Below are positions 16,376 through 29,579 of a stretch of DNA of 64,000 nt, piece by piece (within the stretch, counting starts at the first letter, position 1; each line of letters begins with the position of its first letter). Location of the stretch: positions 1 to 64,000 of the forward strand of contig NZ_PDHO01000005.1 of assembly GCF_002887815.1 (NCBI RefSeq). The letters are read 5' to 3'. The notes beneath the pieces are model-generated. The model was not told the DNA's origin. It saw only the letters and a list, made by a program, of their open reading frames with translations, and made no database searches. Both the position numbers and the translations under genes were made by a program. Origin of the DNA: Mycobacterium sp. ENV421. Lineage in GTDB: Bacteria > Actinomycetota > Actinomycetes > Mycobacteriales > Mycobacteriaceae.

Positions 16376-17104
16376 GTGGGCCGCGAAGAAGTCCCGCATC
16401 GCATCCCAGTGCCGCGCGGCGGCGGCCTCGTCGTAAGGCGCGTTGTCGGGGACCGCGAAGCCGTGGGCGGCCGGATACCACTCGATGGTGTGGTCGACGC
16501 CGACCGCTGTCAGCGCCTTGTCCAAGGTGTCGGCCTGGGCCGTGGTGAACGAGGCGTCGTCCTGGGCTCCGCCGACATAGACCGCCGCGGTGATCTGGTC
16601 GGCCAGCAGATGCGGGCTGTCCGGATCGTCGGAGGCCAGCCCGCCGCCGTGAAACGACATCGCCGCGGCGACGCGTTCGGGCACCCGGCCGGCGACCGTC
16701 AGTGACGTGCGCCCACCCATGCAATAGCCGGTCGTGCCGAACGCCTCGCCGGTCACCTCGGGGCGGCCGGCCAGGTAGTCGAAGAACGCCCGCGCGTCGG
16801 CGGCCATCGCGTCGGGCGTGACGCTGCCGATCATCGAGAACAGCCGCTGCCGCTCGGCTTTGTCGCTGAATACCGTCTCCATGTCGAAGGGCGCCCAATC
16901 GCCGCTGCGGTAGTACACGTCGGGCACCAACACCGCGTACCCCAGGTCGGCCAGCCGGGCCGCCATGTCGACAAACGTCGCGCGGGTGCCACCGGCATCG
17001 GGATACAGGATCACACCGGGCCACGGGCCCTGGCCGTCGGGAACGGCGAGGATGACCGGACAGGTTCCATCGGCGGTGGTGACGGTGTCAGAGATGGTCG
17101 GCAT
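16364..17104 (-). CDS. Dienelactone hydrolase family protein, Rv2765-like
   Basis: 246 residues; the ATG at 17104 gives the normal family N-terminus. Alpha/beta hydrolase of the dienelactone hydrolase type: catalytic Cys in GYCMGG (about 121-126), an Asp in the GAQDDASF region, and His in YPAAHGFAV (about 212). Substrates of this family are usually lactones or esters; the true one is unknown. It is divergent from thyA with 43 nt between start codons, the same arrangement as Rv2765/thyA in M. tuberculosis. Confidence 0.88.
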   Translation of the reverse strand: MPTISDTVTTADGTCPVILAVPDGQGPWPGVILYPDAGGTRATFVDMAARLADLGYAVLVPDVYYRSGDWAPFDMETVFSDKAERQRLFSMIGSVTPDAMAADARAFFDYLAGRPEVTGEAFGTTGYCMGGRTSLTVAGRVPERVAAAMSFHGGGLASDDPDSPHLLADQITAAVYVGGAQDDASFTTAQADTLDKALTAVGVDHTIEWYPAAHGFAVPDNAPYDEAAAARHWDAMRDFFAAHLPR

Positions 17105-17134
17105 GGCTTCGTTTGTACTCTCTGCCTGCGGACG

Positions 17135-17140
17135 TAAGCT
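17135..17140 (+). promoter_or_regulatory. -10 element of a leaderless thyA promoter
   Basis: TAAGCT ends 7 nt before the GTG at 17148. The spacing and absence of a ribosome-binding site support leaderless transcription and support this GTG as the start. Confidence 0.55.
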
Positions 17141-17147
17141 GAGCGGC

Positions 17148-17948
17148 GTGCCGATCGCCACGCCGTACGAGGATCTGCTGCGACTTGTGCTCGAGCAGGG
17201 CACACCGAAATCCGATCGCACCGGTACCGGCACCCGCAGTCTGTTCGGCCACCAGTTGCGCTACGACCTGTCGGCCGGCTTCCCGCTGATCACCACCAAG
17301 AAGGTGCACCTGAAGTCGGTGGTCTACGAGCTGCTGTGGTTCCTGCGCGGCGAATCCAACGTCGAATGGCTGCAGCAGCACGGCGTCACTATCTGGGACG
17401 AATGGGCTTCTGCCACCGGCGATCTCGGACCGGTGTACGGGGTGCAGTGGCGGTCATGGCCGACCCCGTCAGGTGAGCACGTCGACCAGATCAGCGCCGC
17501 GCTGGATCTTCTGCGCACCGACCCCGACAGCCGCCGGATCATCGTTTCGGCCTGGAACGTCGGTGAGATCCCGCAGATGGCGCTGGCGCCTTGCCATGCG
17601 CTGTTCCAGTTCTACGTGGCCGACGGGCGGCTGAGCTGCCAGCTCTACCAGCGCAGCGCCGACCTGTTCCTGGGGGTTCCGTTCAACATCGCCAGCTACG
17701 CGCTGCTCACCCACATGATGGCTGCCCAGGCCGGACTGGCGGTCGGCGACTTCGTCTGGACCGGCGGTGACTGCCACATCTACGACAACCACGTCGAGCA
17801 GGTCACCGAACAGTTGAGGCGCGATCCCCGCCCTTACCCCGAATTGGTTCTCGCTCAACGTGATTCGATATTCGACTACACCTACGAAGATGTCGAGATC
17901 CGCAACTACGATCCACACCCGGCGATCAAAGCGCCCGTCGCCGTATGA
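17148..17948 (+). CDS. thyA: Thymidylate synthase (folate-dependent)
   Basis: 266 residues. ThyA methylates dUMP to dTMP with methylene-tetrahydrofolate, which it oxidises to dihydrofolate. Key motifs: [13 protein letters not shown] near the N-terminus (dUMP phosphate Arg), the catalytic Cys in [12 protein letters not shown] (about 149), the Arg loop [13 protein letters not shown], and the C-terminal [18 protein letters not shown]. The start is the GTG after the -10 hexamer. Its stop overlaps the dfrA ATG (ATGA), coupling it to the enzyme that recycles its product. Confidence 0.97.
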   Translation: MPIATPYEDLLRLVLEQGTPKSDRTGTGTRSLFGHQLRYDLSAGFPLITTKKVHLKSVVYELLWFLRGESNVEWLQQHGVTIWDEWASATGDLGPVYGVQWRSWPTPSGEHVDQISAALDLLRTDPDSRRIIVSAWNVGEIPQMALAPCHALFQFYVADGRLSCQLYQRSADLFLGVPFNIASYALLTHMMAAQAGLAVGDFVWTGGDCHIYDNHVEQVTEQLRRDPRPYPELVLAQRDSIFDYTYEDVEIRNYDPHPAIKAPVAV

Positions 17949-18427
17949 CGGGTTTGGGCCTGATCTGGGCGCAGTCGCCCTCCGGGGTCATCGGCCGCGA
18001 CGGCGGCATTCCGTGGCGCCTCCCGGAGGACCTGGCCCGCTTCAAGGAGCTCACGATGGGACACACCGTCGTGATGGGCCGGCGCACCTGGGAGTCGCTG
18101 CCCGGCTCGGTGCGGCCACTGCCCGGCCGGAAAAATGTCGTACTCACCCGGCAAGCTGACTACATGGCTGACGGAGCGACGGTGGTGGGCGCGTTGGACG
18201 ACGTGCCCGATGACGATATGTGGGTGATCGGCGGATCGGAGGTCTACCACCTGGCGCTGCCGGTGGCGACCCGCTGTGAGGTGACCGAGGTGGAGATCGA
18301 CCTGCGCCCGGAGGACGAGGACGCGTTGGCTCCCGTTCTCGACGAATCCTGGATCGGCACGTCGGGGGACTGGCGGACCAGTAGTTCGGGACTGCGGTAC
18401 CGGTTTCTCAGCTACCTGCGGGCATGA
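17945..18427 (+). CDS. dfrA: Dihydrofolate reductase
   Basis: 160 residues. It reduces dihydrofolate made by ThyA back to tetrahydrofolate with NADPH. Visible motifs: [24 protein letters not shown] (active-site loop with the catalytic Asp), [15 protein letters not shown] (NADPH binding) and [11 protein letters not shown]. Length matches the mycobacterial enzyme of about 159 residues. It overlaps thyA and the following gene by 4 nt each, forming a three-gene unit. Confidence 0.97.
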   Translation: MTGLGLIWAQSPSGVIGRDGGIPWRLPEDLARFKELTMGHTVVMGRRTWESLPGSVRPLPGRKNVVLTRQADYMADGATVVGALDDVPDDDMWVIGGSEVYHLALPVATRCEVTEVEIDLRPEDEDALAPVLDESWIGTSGDWRTSSSGLRYRFLSYLRA

Positions 18428-19632
18428 CCCGGCTGTCAGCCGATCAGGCCCGCCGCGTCGCCGTCTCAGCTCAGGGTTTCGCCGAACCCAAGCCACGTGG
18501 GTCCGTCAGCCGCGCGCATCTGCGCCGACTCGTCAGCCGCATCCAAGTGCTGCAGCTCGACTCGGTGTCGGTGGCGGTGCGCGCGCACTACGCACCGGTG
18601 TTCAGCAGGCTCGGCCCCTACGATCGCAGCGTCCTCGACGCCGCGGCGTGGAGCCACAGCGCCCGGGCGCCGCGGCTGCTGGTCGAATACTGGGCGCACG
18701 AGGCCGCGCTGATGGCGGTCGAGGACTGGCCACTGATGCGTTGGCGGATGCGGGAATACGCCCACGGCCGCTGGGGTCAGGAGATCGTCAAGAAAAACCC
18801 TCGGCTGGCCGAAAACGTGCTGGCTGCCGTCGACGAACTCGGGCCCAGTACGGCCGGCCAGATCGAAGCGCACCTGGAAGGGGAACGCGCGCGGCGCAAG
18901 GGTCCGTGGTGGGATCGCAGCGACACCAAGTGGGTGGCCGAGGCCTTGTGGTCGTCGGGAGCGCTGACGACGGCGACGCGGATCGGGTTCGCCCGGCACT
19001 ACGACCTCACCGAGAAGGTGTTGCCACCGCACGTTCTGGCCCGCGAGGTCGACGATGACGAGGCGGTGCGGGAATTGGTGCAGCGCGCCGCCGGTGCGCT
19101 CGGGGTGGCCACCGAACCGGATCTGCGTGACTATTTCCGGCTGAGTCCCAAGCAGAGCAAGCCCGCGGTCGCCGCGCTGGTTGCCGAGGGTGCGATCGAG
19201 GAGGTCGAGGTCGACGGCTGGTCGGCGCCGGCGTACCTGGCACCGGGGGTCACGGTGCCGCGGGTGGATCGGGGCACGGCGCTGCTGTGTCCGTTCGACC
19301 CGCTGATCTTCTTCCGGCCGCGCCTCGAGCGGCTGTTCGACTTTCACTACCGCATCGAGATCTACGTGCCAGAACCCAAGCGGCAGTTCGGCTACTACGT
19401 GTGGCCGTTCCTGCTCGACGGGCGTCTCGTCGGACGTGTCGACCTCAAGGCCGAACGCGCCAACGACGCGCTCAACGTGGTCGGAGCGTTCACCGAGCCT
19501 GGGCAGAGTCCGGCGGTGGTCGCGCCGAGGCTGGCTGCCGAACTGCAGAGCATGGCGGCCTGGCTCGGGTTGGGCAGCGTCACGGTCGGCATCCGCGGCG
19601 ACCTGGTCGGGGCGCTGGGCAAGGCCCTGTAG
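18424..19632 (+). CDS. HTH_42 (YcaQ/AlkX-like) DNA glycosylase
   Basis: 402 residues, ATG overlapping the dfrA stop. It belongs to the winged-helix HTH_42 superfamily, whose members include YcaQ/AlkX and AlkZ glycosylases that unhook interstrand crosslinks and remove bulky alkylated bases. The N-terminus carries [19 protein letters not shown] (about 38-56): the catalytic motif reads Q-Phi-D, the YcaQ/AlkX form rather than the Q-Phi-Q of AlkZ. Later segments ([20 protein letters not shown] and [13 protein letters not shown]) fit the family. Its place behind thyA-dfrA ties base-damage repair to nucleotide supply. Confidence 0.85.
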   Translation: MTRLSADQARRVAVSAQGFAEPKPRGSVSRAHLRRLVSRIQVLQLDSVSVAVRAHYAPVFSRLGPYDRSVLDAAAWSHSARAPRLLVEYWAHEAALMAVEDWPLMRWRMREYAHGRWGQEIVKKNPRLAENVLAAVDELGPSTAGQIEAHLEGERARRKGPWWDRSDTKWVAEALWSSGALTTATRIGFARHYDLTEKVLPPHVLAREVDDDEAVRELVQRAAGALGVATEPDLRDYFRLSPKQSKPAVAALVAEGAIEEVEVDGWSAPAYLAPGVTVPRVDRGTALLCPFDPLIFFRPRLERLFDFHYRIEIYVPEPKRQFGYYVWPFLLDGRLVGRVDLKAERANDALNVVGAFTEPGQSPAVVAPRLAAELQSMAAWLGLGSVTVGIRGDLVGALGKAL

Positions 19633-19709
19633 GCGCCCAGACCGCCACCATGGTCGTGATCCTCGCCGATCAGCAGCCCTGGTGTCGATCTCGTTGCGGT
19701 GGAACTGCG

Positions 19710-21269
<1,560 letters not shown>

Positions 21270-21378
21270 CTGACTCCTTCGGCATTGCTCAGTGACCTGT
21301 GGGAAGGTGCTCACGCATCCCTGCGACATCACTACCATCAGGAGAGATCACGATCACATCTTGGGGGCGCGGGGACAA

Positions 21379-22476
21379 GTGCATGGCATAGGCCTGTGGT
21401 GGCGACAACCCGACCACTACGACTGGCTGACGTCCTACCTCAAAGCGCGCCGCCTGCTGACGTTCATGCGCTGGCTGATGTTCGCCGTATTGGCGACCAT
21501 CGCCGCCGCCAATGCGCTGGCACTGGCCAGCCCCGCGGGCCCGCAGACTCCGGTGCAGCGCGCGGTCACCTGTGTGGCCAGTGCCGTCCTGGCCGTGATT
21601 GCAGTGTCGTACCTCCGGCGGTGGCCGACTCGTATTCAGTCGCAGGTGTTTTCGGTCGTGGGTAACGCGTGCATCGCCGTGGGTGTCCTGGCCGAGGCGG
21701 ACCCCCGCACCGCGATGGTCGGCGCGGTCGCCTTCGTCGGGCTGGCCGGATACGTCGCCTTCTTCCACACCGCACCGTTTCTGGTTTTGACACTCGGGAC
21801 GGGCGTGGCGACCGCAGCCGTCAGCGCCGCACGCATCGCCATGGCCGGCGATACCGCGATGGCGGTGGCCAAGTTGCTGATCCTGTGCGGCGGGATATTG
21901 GCGGTGCCCTTCTGCGGTCAGGTGATCGTCCACTGGTTGTCGGTCGACTCGCTGAAGTCCTCGACCGACACGCTCACCGGCTTGCCGAACCGGCGCGGCT
22001 TCTTCCGGTCGGCGCAGACCCTGTTGCGCCACGCCGACTACCGATCTCGGCCGTACTTCACAATCGCCATGATCGACCTCGACGGTTTCAAAAGGCTCAA
22101 CGACACCTTGGGCCACCCGACCGGCGACCGGGTTCTGGTCGCTGTCGCCGACAGCCTCCGAGACGTCAGCGGAACCAACACCGCGATCGCCCGAATCGGG
22201 GGCGAGGAGTTCCTCTTCGCGCAGCTGTCCACCCCGGAGCAAGCCAGGGAGAGCAGCGAAGAACTGCGCACGGCCATCGCCGCCGCGCCGTGGGGTGTGA
22301 CCGCCAGCCTGGGTTTGGCATCGACGGTGATCCGCGCGCCCGCGCTGAAACCACTCGAACTGATCGAATGGCTGATCGCCCGCGCCGATGCCGCGATGTA
22401 CGAGGCCAAACGCAGCGGCGGGAATCAGATTCGCTATGCCGGGGACCTGACGGGCGACGGGTCCGAGGCGCACTAA
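21379..22476 (+). CDS. Membrane-bound diguanylate cyclase (GGDEF)
   Basis: 365 residues from a GTG at 21379 with GGGG upstream; a longer in-frame start at 21292 lacks this. Residues about 30-195 hold six hydrophobic helices. The GGDEF domain follows: TDTLTGLPNRRGFF opens it, MIDLDGFKRLNDTLGHPTGD holds the metal Asp and substrate residues, and RIGGEEF is the active-site loop (GGEEF, an active variant). It should make cyclic di-GMP at the membrane. No EAL domain. The membrane part is a likely sensor for an unknown signal. Confidence 0.9.
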   Translation: MHGIGLWWRQPDHYDWLTSYLKARRLLTFMRWLMFAVLATIAAANALALASPAGPQTPVQRAVTCVASAVLAVIAVSYLRRWPTRIQSQVFSVVGNACIAVGVLAEADPRTAMVGAVAFVGLAGYVAFFHTAPFLVLTLGTGVATAAVSAARIAMAGDTAMAVAKLLILCGGILAVPFCGQVIVHWLSVDSLKSSTDTLTGLPNRRGFFRSAQTLLRHADYRSRPYFTIAMIDLDGFKRLNDTLGHPTGDRVLVAVADSLRDVSGTNTAIARIGGEEFLFAQLSTPEQARESSEELRTAIAAAPWGVTASLGLASTVIRAPALKPLELIEWLIARADAAMYEAKRSGGNQIRYAGDLTGDGSEAH

Positions 22477-22479
22477 GGT
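22474..22479 (+). promoter_or_regulatory. -10 element of a leaderless thyX promoter
   Basis: TAAGGT ends 6 nt before the thyX GTG and begins at the stop codon of the GGDEF gene. Confidence 0.5.
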
Positions 22480-22485
22480 GAGCCC

Positions 22486-23250
22486 GTGGCCGAGACCGCG
22501 CCGCTGCGCGTGCAGCTGATCGCCAAGACCGAGTTCCTGGCACCCGCCGACGTGCCGTGGGACACCGACGCCGACGGCGGTGAGGCGCTCGTCGAGTTCG
22601 CCGGCCGCGCCTGCTACCAGAGCTGGTCCAAGCCGAACCCCCGGACCGCGACCAACGCGTCATATCTCAAGCACATCATCGACGTCGGCCATTTCTCGGT
22701 GCTCGAGCACGCGTCGGTGACGTTCTACATCACCGGCGTCTCCCGGTCCTGCACCCACGAGCTGATCCGGCACCGGCATTTCTCGTACTCGCAGCTGTCG
22801 CAGCGGTATGTGCCCGAGAACGACGCCCAGGTGGTCGTGCCGCCGGGTCTGGAGGACGATCCGGAACTCCAGCAGATCCTGCTGACGGCGGCCGACGCCA
22901 GCAGGGCGGCCTACCTCGAACTGCTGAACCGGCTGGAAGCGAAGTTCATGGCCGGTCAGCCCGGCGAGAACACAGCTGTTCTCCGCCGCAAACAAGCCAG
23001 GCAGGCGGCCCGCGCGGTACTGCCCAACGACACCGAGACCCGCATCGTGGTGAGCGGCAACTATCGGGCCTGGCGGCATTTCATCGCGATGCGGGCCAGT
23101 GAACATGCCGACGTCGAGATTCGCCGCCTTGCCATTGCCTGCCTGCGGGAACTGCGCGACGCGGCGCCCGCCGTCTTCGCCGATTTCGAGATCACCGAAC
23201 TGGCCGACGGCACGGAGGTCGCGACGTCCCCGCTGGCGACAGAGGTGTGA
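22486..23250 (+). CDS. thyX: Flavin-dependent thymidylate synthase
   Basis: 254 residues from a GTG. ThyX makes dTMP from dUMP with FAD and NADPH, releasing tetrahydrofolate directly, so it does not need dihydrofolate reductase. The signature [15 protein letters not shown] is at 95-109, fitting the RHR-x7-8-S-x2-R type motif. [12 protein letters not shown] holds the C-terminal substrate Arg. Length is normal for mycobacteria. It is followed 24 nt later by dapA. Confidence 0.97.
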   Translation: MAETAPLRVQLIAKTEFLAPADVPWDTDADGGEALVEFAGRACYQSWSKPNPRTATNASYLKHIIDVGHFSVLEHASVTFYITGVSRSCTHELIRHRHFSYSQLSQRYVPENDAQVVVPPGLEDDPELQQILLTAADASRAAYLELLNRLEAKFMAGQPGENTAVLRRKQARQAARAVLPNDTETRIVVSGNYRAWRHFIAMRASEHADVEIRRLAIACLRELRDAAPAVFADFEITELADGTEVATSPLATEV

Positions 23251-23260
23251 GCGGAGCGGG

Positions 23261-23266
23261 TAATCT
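23261..23266 (+). promoter_or_regulatory. -10 element of a leaderless dapA promoter
   Basis: TAATCT, a strong TANNNT match, ends 8 nt before the dapA GTG at 23275. Confidence 0.55.
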
Positions 23267-23268
23267 AG

Positions 23269-25853
<2,585 letters not shown>

Positions 25854-25873
25854 CCGGCCCGTCTGGTAGCGGA

Positions 25874-25879
25874 TAAGCT
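25874..25879 (+). promoter_or_regulatory. -10 element before the MFS transporter gene
   Basis: TAAGCT ends 9 nt before the ATG at 25889, giving a 5' leader of at most a few bases. Confidence 0.45.
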
Positions 25880-25888
25880 CTGCTGCTT

Positions 25889-27148
25889 ATGGCGGGCTCC
25901 GTGCGGGGCGGAAACTATCTGGCTTTGCTCACCCAGGGGACGTTCTTCAAAGTAGGCGTCCAGGTGAGCAGCATCTCGGCTGTCATCCCGTACATCGCCG
26001 ACCAGCTCGGCAGTCCGGGCGTGGTGGTGGCACTGCTGGCACCGGCATTCACCGTCGGAACCATGCTGGGAACAGTCCTCGGGCCCAAAGTGTTACGCCT
26101 CACCGACTCGGTCACGGGGTCGCTGGTCGGAGTCGCTTTGGCCCAAGCAGCGCTCACCGCGCTGGTCGCACTCGACATCGCACTGGCGCCGCCATGGCTG
26201 TTCGCGTACCCGTTGTTGCTGGTGTGTCTGCTCATCGGCATCGTCACTGGCAGTTCGCAGGTGGTCTCCCCGATGGCGATGTCGGCGCTGCTGTCGGCTC
26301 AACAACGCGGCGACGTCATGCTGAAACAGGCCGGATACAGTGGCGCGCTGGTGGTTCTGATCACCGCCTTCACCGCGGGACGCCTGCTACCCGACTTTCC
26401 TCGATGGCACGACGCCGATCTGCTCTGGATCTCGGTGGCGGCCATGGTGGTGGGCGCCCTGTGCTGCGCGACGCTGCGCACGCCCGGGGTGCAGCTGGCC
26501 AAGGGGCCGGCACGCATGATCGACACGTTGCGCCAGGGACGTTCGCAGTTGCGGGCCAATCGGTGGCTACGGCGTTTCCTGACAACGAATCTGGTCTTCA
26601 CCCCGGTGATCCTGACGCCCACCTTCTACGCCATCTACGCGGCCGAACTCCTTGGCTCCAGCCTCAATGTCGACCAGTTCCTGGTGTTCGTCGGTGTCGG
26701 ACTGCTTATCGGCATTCCGCTGTGGCGGGTGGTGCGCCGGAAGTTCGGTGCCCGCGGTGTCTACCTGTGCAGCGCACTGATCAGTATGGCCGCGGCGGCG
26801 CTGTGTATCGCCGCCCAGCAGTGGCATATCGTGCCGGGGCTGTGGGCGTTCGGGCCTGCGATGCTGCTCTCGGCGGTTGCCAATCAGGCGCTGCTGCCCG
26901 CCGCCTACGACTGGATTTTCGACCATGCCGACAGTGCGGACGCGGCGGTGCTGATCAGCTGCACCCACATCGTCATCAGTCTGGGAATGGTTGTTGCCGG
27001 CTTCACCCTCGGCCTCATCGCCGAAGGGGCGCCGGCTATCTGGCCGCTCGTGACGATGCTCGTGCTCACCGTCGCCGCCGCGTTCTCCGCGGTGCAGGCC
27101 CCGGGCATTCAGCGCGAGCGCAGCCAGGTGACCGCGCGGTCCCGATAG
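25889..27148 (+). CDS. Major facilitator superfamily transporter
   Basis: 419 residues with about twelve hydrophobic helices and a cytoplasmic loop after the sixth (about 205-225, TLRTPGVQLAKGPARMIDTLRQGRSQLR), the standard MFS layout. A GTVLGPKVLRLTDSVTG segment stands where the loop 2-3 motif is expected. The substrate is unknown. The last 40 nt overlap the 3' end of the demethylase gene on the other strand. Confidence 0.8.
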   Translation: MAGSVRGGNYLALLTQGTFFKVGVQVSSISAVIPYIADQLGSPGVVVALLAPAFTVGTMLGTVLGPKVLRLTDSVTGSLVGVALAQAALTALVALDIALAPPWLFAYPLLLVCLLIGIVTGSSQVVSPMAMSALLSAQQRGDVMLKQAGYSGALVVLITAFTAGRLLPDFPRWHDADLLWISVAAMVVGALCCATLRTPGVQLAKGPARMIDTLRQGRSQLRANRWLRRFLTTNLVFTPVILTPTFYAIYAAELLGSSLNVDQFLVFVGVGLLIGIPLWRVVRRKFGARGVYLCSALISMAAAALCIAAQQWHIVPGLWAFGPAMLLSAVANQALLPAAYDWIFDHADSADAAVLISCTHIVISLGMVVAGFTLGLIAEGAPAIWPLVTMLVLTVAAAFSAVQAPGIQRERSQVTARSR

Positions 27149-28092
27149 GGACTCAGTCCCTTGTAATCGACCATGTCGTCCGGCAATTCGGCCAACACCG
27201 CTGCGGTGCGCACCCGCCACTCGTCGACAGTGGCGATGTCGGCCAGCGGCAGCATGTAGCTGCGGATCAGAAAGCAGATCGCACCTGACTCGGGCAGGCG
27301 GATCAGGTGCTGGACTTCCACCCGCAGGTGGATGAGCCGGCCGAACGTGTCGTCATCGACGGCGTCCAGGTGCGTGCGGTCGGGCAGCCACTGCGGGACG
27401 GCCTCGGTGGATACGTCGAGCCGTCTGCCGACGGTCATCGACCAATTGGTCCGGCGGTAGATGCCGCCGACCTGCAATCGCATCAGGAACTCCCGGGCCC
27501 GGGTGATCACCCCGGTCTCTCGTAACCGGGGGACCGGTCCGTGGATCTCCAGGAAGGTCATCCCGACGTCGAATCCGAACGACCAGCCCGCGGCGAACGT
27601 GACCACACCGGCGTCGGCGAACAGGTCGCCGTCACGCTGGTCGAGCAACACGATGTCCTCCTGCACCTGCCCGGCGATGTAGGCCAGCGGATCGCACGGC
27701 AGGCTTGATTCATCGCCGGCCACGAATTCTTGGGTGATACCGAGCAATTCGTTGCGCCAGCACCAGGTGTCGCCGGCGCGGCTCAGGGACATCGCCGCCG
27801 GATACGAGTTGGCGAGCTCAGACATCAACGTCAGCATGGTGTCCCAGCACGCGATTCCCATGTGCGGCAACACCGCATGCCGGGATGGATCGGCGGCCAG
27901 GATGCGTCGCCGTTCGGCGAGTTCAAGGGTGTACTCGCTGTCGATGTCGACCACCCGGCCGCCCCACTGCCCGGTCGCGGTGGTGACCACCGTGCGGGCA
28001 GGCGCGATATTGGTGCTGTACCGGTACGAGTCGGCCGTATACGGGAACGGAAAGGACGCAACCAGATCCGGTGCCGACACCAGCCCGCTCAC
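27109..28092 (-). CDS. Heme-dependent oxidative N-demethylase (DUF3445), dimethylamine monooxygenase-like
   Basis: 327 residues, ATG overlapping the reductase stop (ATGA). DUF3445 proteins are the heme-binding catalytic subunits of bacterial dimethylamine monooxygenase-like demethylases. Recognisable parts: FPFPYTADSYRYSTNIAP at the N-terminus, VQEDIVLLDQRDGDLFADAGVVTFAAGWSF in the middle (split here for length), and IHLRVEVQHLIRLPESGAICFLIRSYMLPL near the end (same). The neighbours supply the expected electron donor and small subunit. The substrate could be a methylated amine other than dimethylamine. Confidence 0.85.
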   Translation of the reverse strand: MSGLVSAPDLVASFPFPYTADSYRYSTNIAPARTVVTTATGQWGGRVVDIDSEYTLELAERRRILAADPSRHAVLPHMGIACWDTMLTLMSELANSYPAAMSLSRAGDTWCWRNELLGITQEFVAGDESSLPCDPLAYIAGQVQEDIVLLDQRDGDLFADAGVVTFAAGWSFGFDVGMTFLEIHGPVPRLRETGVITRAREFLMRLQVGGIYRRTNWSMTVGRRLDVSTEAVPQWLPDRTHLDAVDDDTFGRLIHLRVEVQHLIRLPESGAICFLIRSYMLPLADIATVDEWRVRTAAVLAELPDDMVDYKGLSPYRDRAVTWLRSR

Positions 28093-29012
28093 AGGTCCAA
28101 CTCCACCAGGCCGGAGCCGCGGGAGACGCAGGCCATCATCGAGCCGCGGCGCTCATCGTCGGTGAGGAAGAGGTCGCGGTGCAGCACCACCCCGCCGCGA
28201 ACCGGAACCCGGCATTCGCCGCAGACGCCCTGCCGGCACAGATTGGGAATGACGTATCCGTGTGCGGTCAACGACTCCAGCAGCGAGACACCTGATTCGA
28301 CGGTGAAAGTGCTTCCATCGGAGGATAATTTGACCTCGAACGGATCACCGGGTGCCAGTTCTCCGCCGAAGTGTTCGACGTGGATGCGCCCCCGGGGCCA
28401 GCCCAGCTCGGTGGCGACAGCCACGACGTCGTCGATGAACTGGCTTGGACCGCAGAGGTAGGCGTGCGTGCCGAAGGGCTGGGCGGCCAGTGTGGCTGTC
28501 AGGTCGGCGAGGAAGACCGTCCGGTCGGTGAAGAACGAGGCGTTCTCGGTCAATGACCGGATCTCGTCGACGTACGCGCCTCGGCCGTCCCGAAAGATGT
28601 AGAGCAACCGCACATCTCGACCCCAGCGTCGCGCGCTGCGCAGATGCGACACCATCGGGGTGATGCCGATGCCCGCAGCGATCAGCAGGTGTCGCCGGGC
28701 TCGCAGAACGGGGGCGAAGGCGCTGCGCGGCGGGTGCACGACGACGGCATCGCCCACGCTCAGTTCGCGGTGGATCCACCGCGAGCCACCCCGGCCGGCA
28801 GGGCATTCCAGCACCGACACCACATAGTGGCGAGGCGCGACACTGTCCCCGGTCAGCGAATAGGCGTTGGCCCCGCCGGCATGTTCGATCACCACGTGGC
28901 TGCCGGGCGTGAACGATGGCAACGCCGCACCGTCGGCACGGGCCAAGTTCAAAGTCCTGATTCCGGGCACCGTGTCGTCGACCGCGACGACGTGCAACGT
29001 CAGCTTGGTCAT
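28089..29012 (-). CDS. Ferredoxin-NAD(P) reductase of the phthalate dioxygenase reductase type
   Basis: 307 residues from an ATG at 29012 that overlaps the upstream stop. Domains in order: flavin-binding barrel with NAYSLTGDS (about 54-62), NAD-binding domain with LLIAAGIGITPMVSHLR, and a C-terminal plant-type 2Fe-2S domain with Cys spacing in NLCRQGVCGECRVPV and a last Cys in MMACVS. It passes electrons from NAD(P)H to the heme demethylase encoded next. Gene order small subunit-reductase-heme subunit supports one enzyme complex. Confidence 0.9.
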   Translation of the reverse strand: MTKLTLHVVAVDDTVPGIRTLNLARADGAALPSFTPGSHVVIEHAGGANAYSLTGDSVAPRHYVVSVLECPAGRGGSRWIHRELSVGDAVVVHPPRSAFAPVLRARRHLLIAAGIGITPMVSHLRSARRWGRDVRLLYIFRDGRGAYVDEIRSLTENASFFTDRTVFLADLTATLAAQPFGTHAYLCGPSQFIDDVVAVATELGWPRGRIHVEHFGGELAPGDPFEVKLSSDGSTFTVESGVSLLESLTAHGYVIPNLCRQGVCGECRVPVRGGVVLHRDLFLTDDERRGSMMACVSRGSGLVELDL

Positions 29013-29539
29013 GGCGTGGTGTCGGCGGTCGTCGCGAATCCGAGGTGAGCACCGATCCGGCGAGAAACGTGGTAGTACACGAACAGTCGGCGTGCACAGC
29101 CGGGGCAGGTGATCTCCTCGGACAATCCCGTCGCCGCCGTGGTGGTGATCCGGCAGTGCGCGCAGTACACCTCGCGGGTGGCCACTTCGGTACTCGCGAC
29201 GGTGATTTCGTCGTCGGCGGCGCCGAGTTCGAAGGCGCGGGCGCGGATGCGAAGACACGCATGCGCGGGGCCGGCCAGCAGCAGCCGCCAGCCGACTTTC
29301 GCCTCCTCGAGGTCGGCGTCCAGCGCGGCACACGCCGCCTCGACGTCGGCGACCTGATGCACCCGGGGCCGGGCGTCCGGATGGGCGGCGTGGATCTCAT
29401 CAACCCACCGTGCGGCGACGGCGGCCGCGTCGGTGCCGACAGCGAGCACCGTCCAGTACCGGCCGGTGAGATCGGCGGTCGGACAGGTTGGTTCGACGGC
29501 CCAGGCCGGGACGCTGGTGAGCTCCAGATCGGGTGTCAT
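29009..29539 (-). CDS. Dimethylamine monooxygenase subunit DmmA-like protein
   Basis: 176 residues from the ATG at 29539. A longer reading from 29590 would overlap the divergent thiolase start; a TACGAT hexamer at 29549-29554 argues for the shorter form. The C-terminus carries a four-Cys zinc-ribbon-like motif (VYCAHCRITTTAATGL then ITCPGCARRLFVYYHVS), the hallmark of DmmA-family subunits. The N-terminal part is alpha/beta with no clear motif. It overlaps the reductase gene by 4 nt. Confidence 0.75.
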   Translation of the reverse strand: MTPDLELTSVPAWAVEPTCPTADLTGRYWTVLAVGTDAAAVAARWVDEIHAAHPDARPRVHQVADVEAACAALDADLEEAKVGWRLLLAGPAHACLRIRARAFELGAADDEITVASTEVATREVYCAHCRITTTAATGLSEEITCPGCARRLFVYYHVSRRIGAHLGFATTADTTP

Positions 29540-29548
29540 CGTCACCCG

Positions 29549-29554
29549 ATCGTA
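29549..29554 (-). promoter_or_regulatory. -10 element for the demethylase operon
   Basis: TACGAT on the minus strand ends 9 nt before the ATG at 29539, inside the alternative longer reading frame. It lies only 25 nt from the divergent thiolase start. Confidence 0.35.
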
Positions 29555-29579
29555 GTGCAGCGTGTGGTAGACAGCTTGC

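Noticed and set aside
21292..21378. Longer start for the GGDEF protein at 21292
   Set aside because: The extra residues are polar and unlike a membrane-protein lead; the GTG at 21379 has a purine-rich site before it.
21289..22473. 394-codon minus-strand frame over the GGDEF gene
   Set aside because: His/Gln/Arg-rich with no motif; exact antisense of the GGDEF protein.
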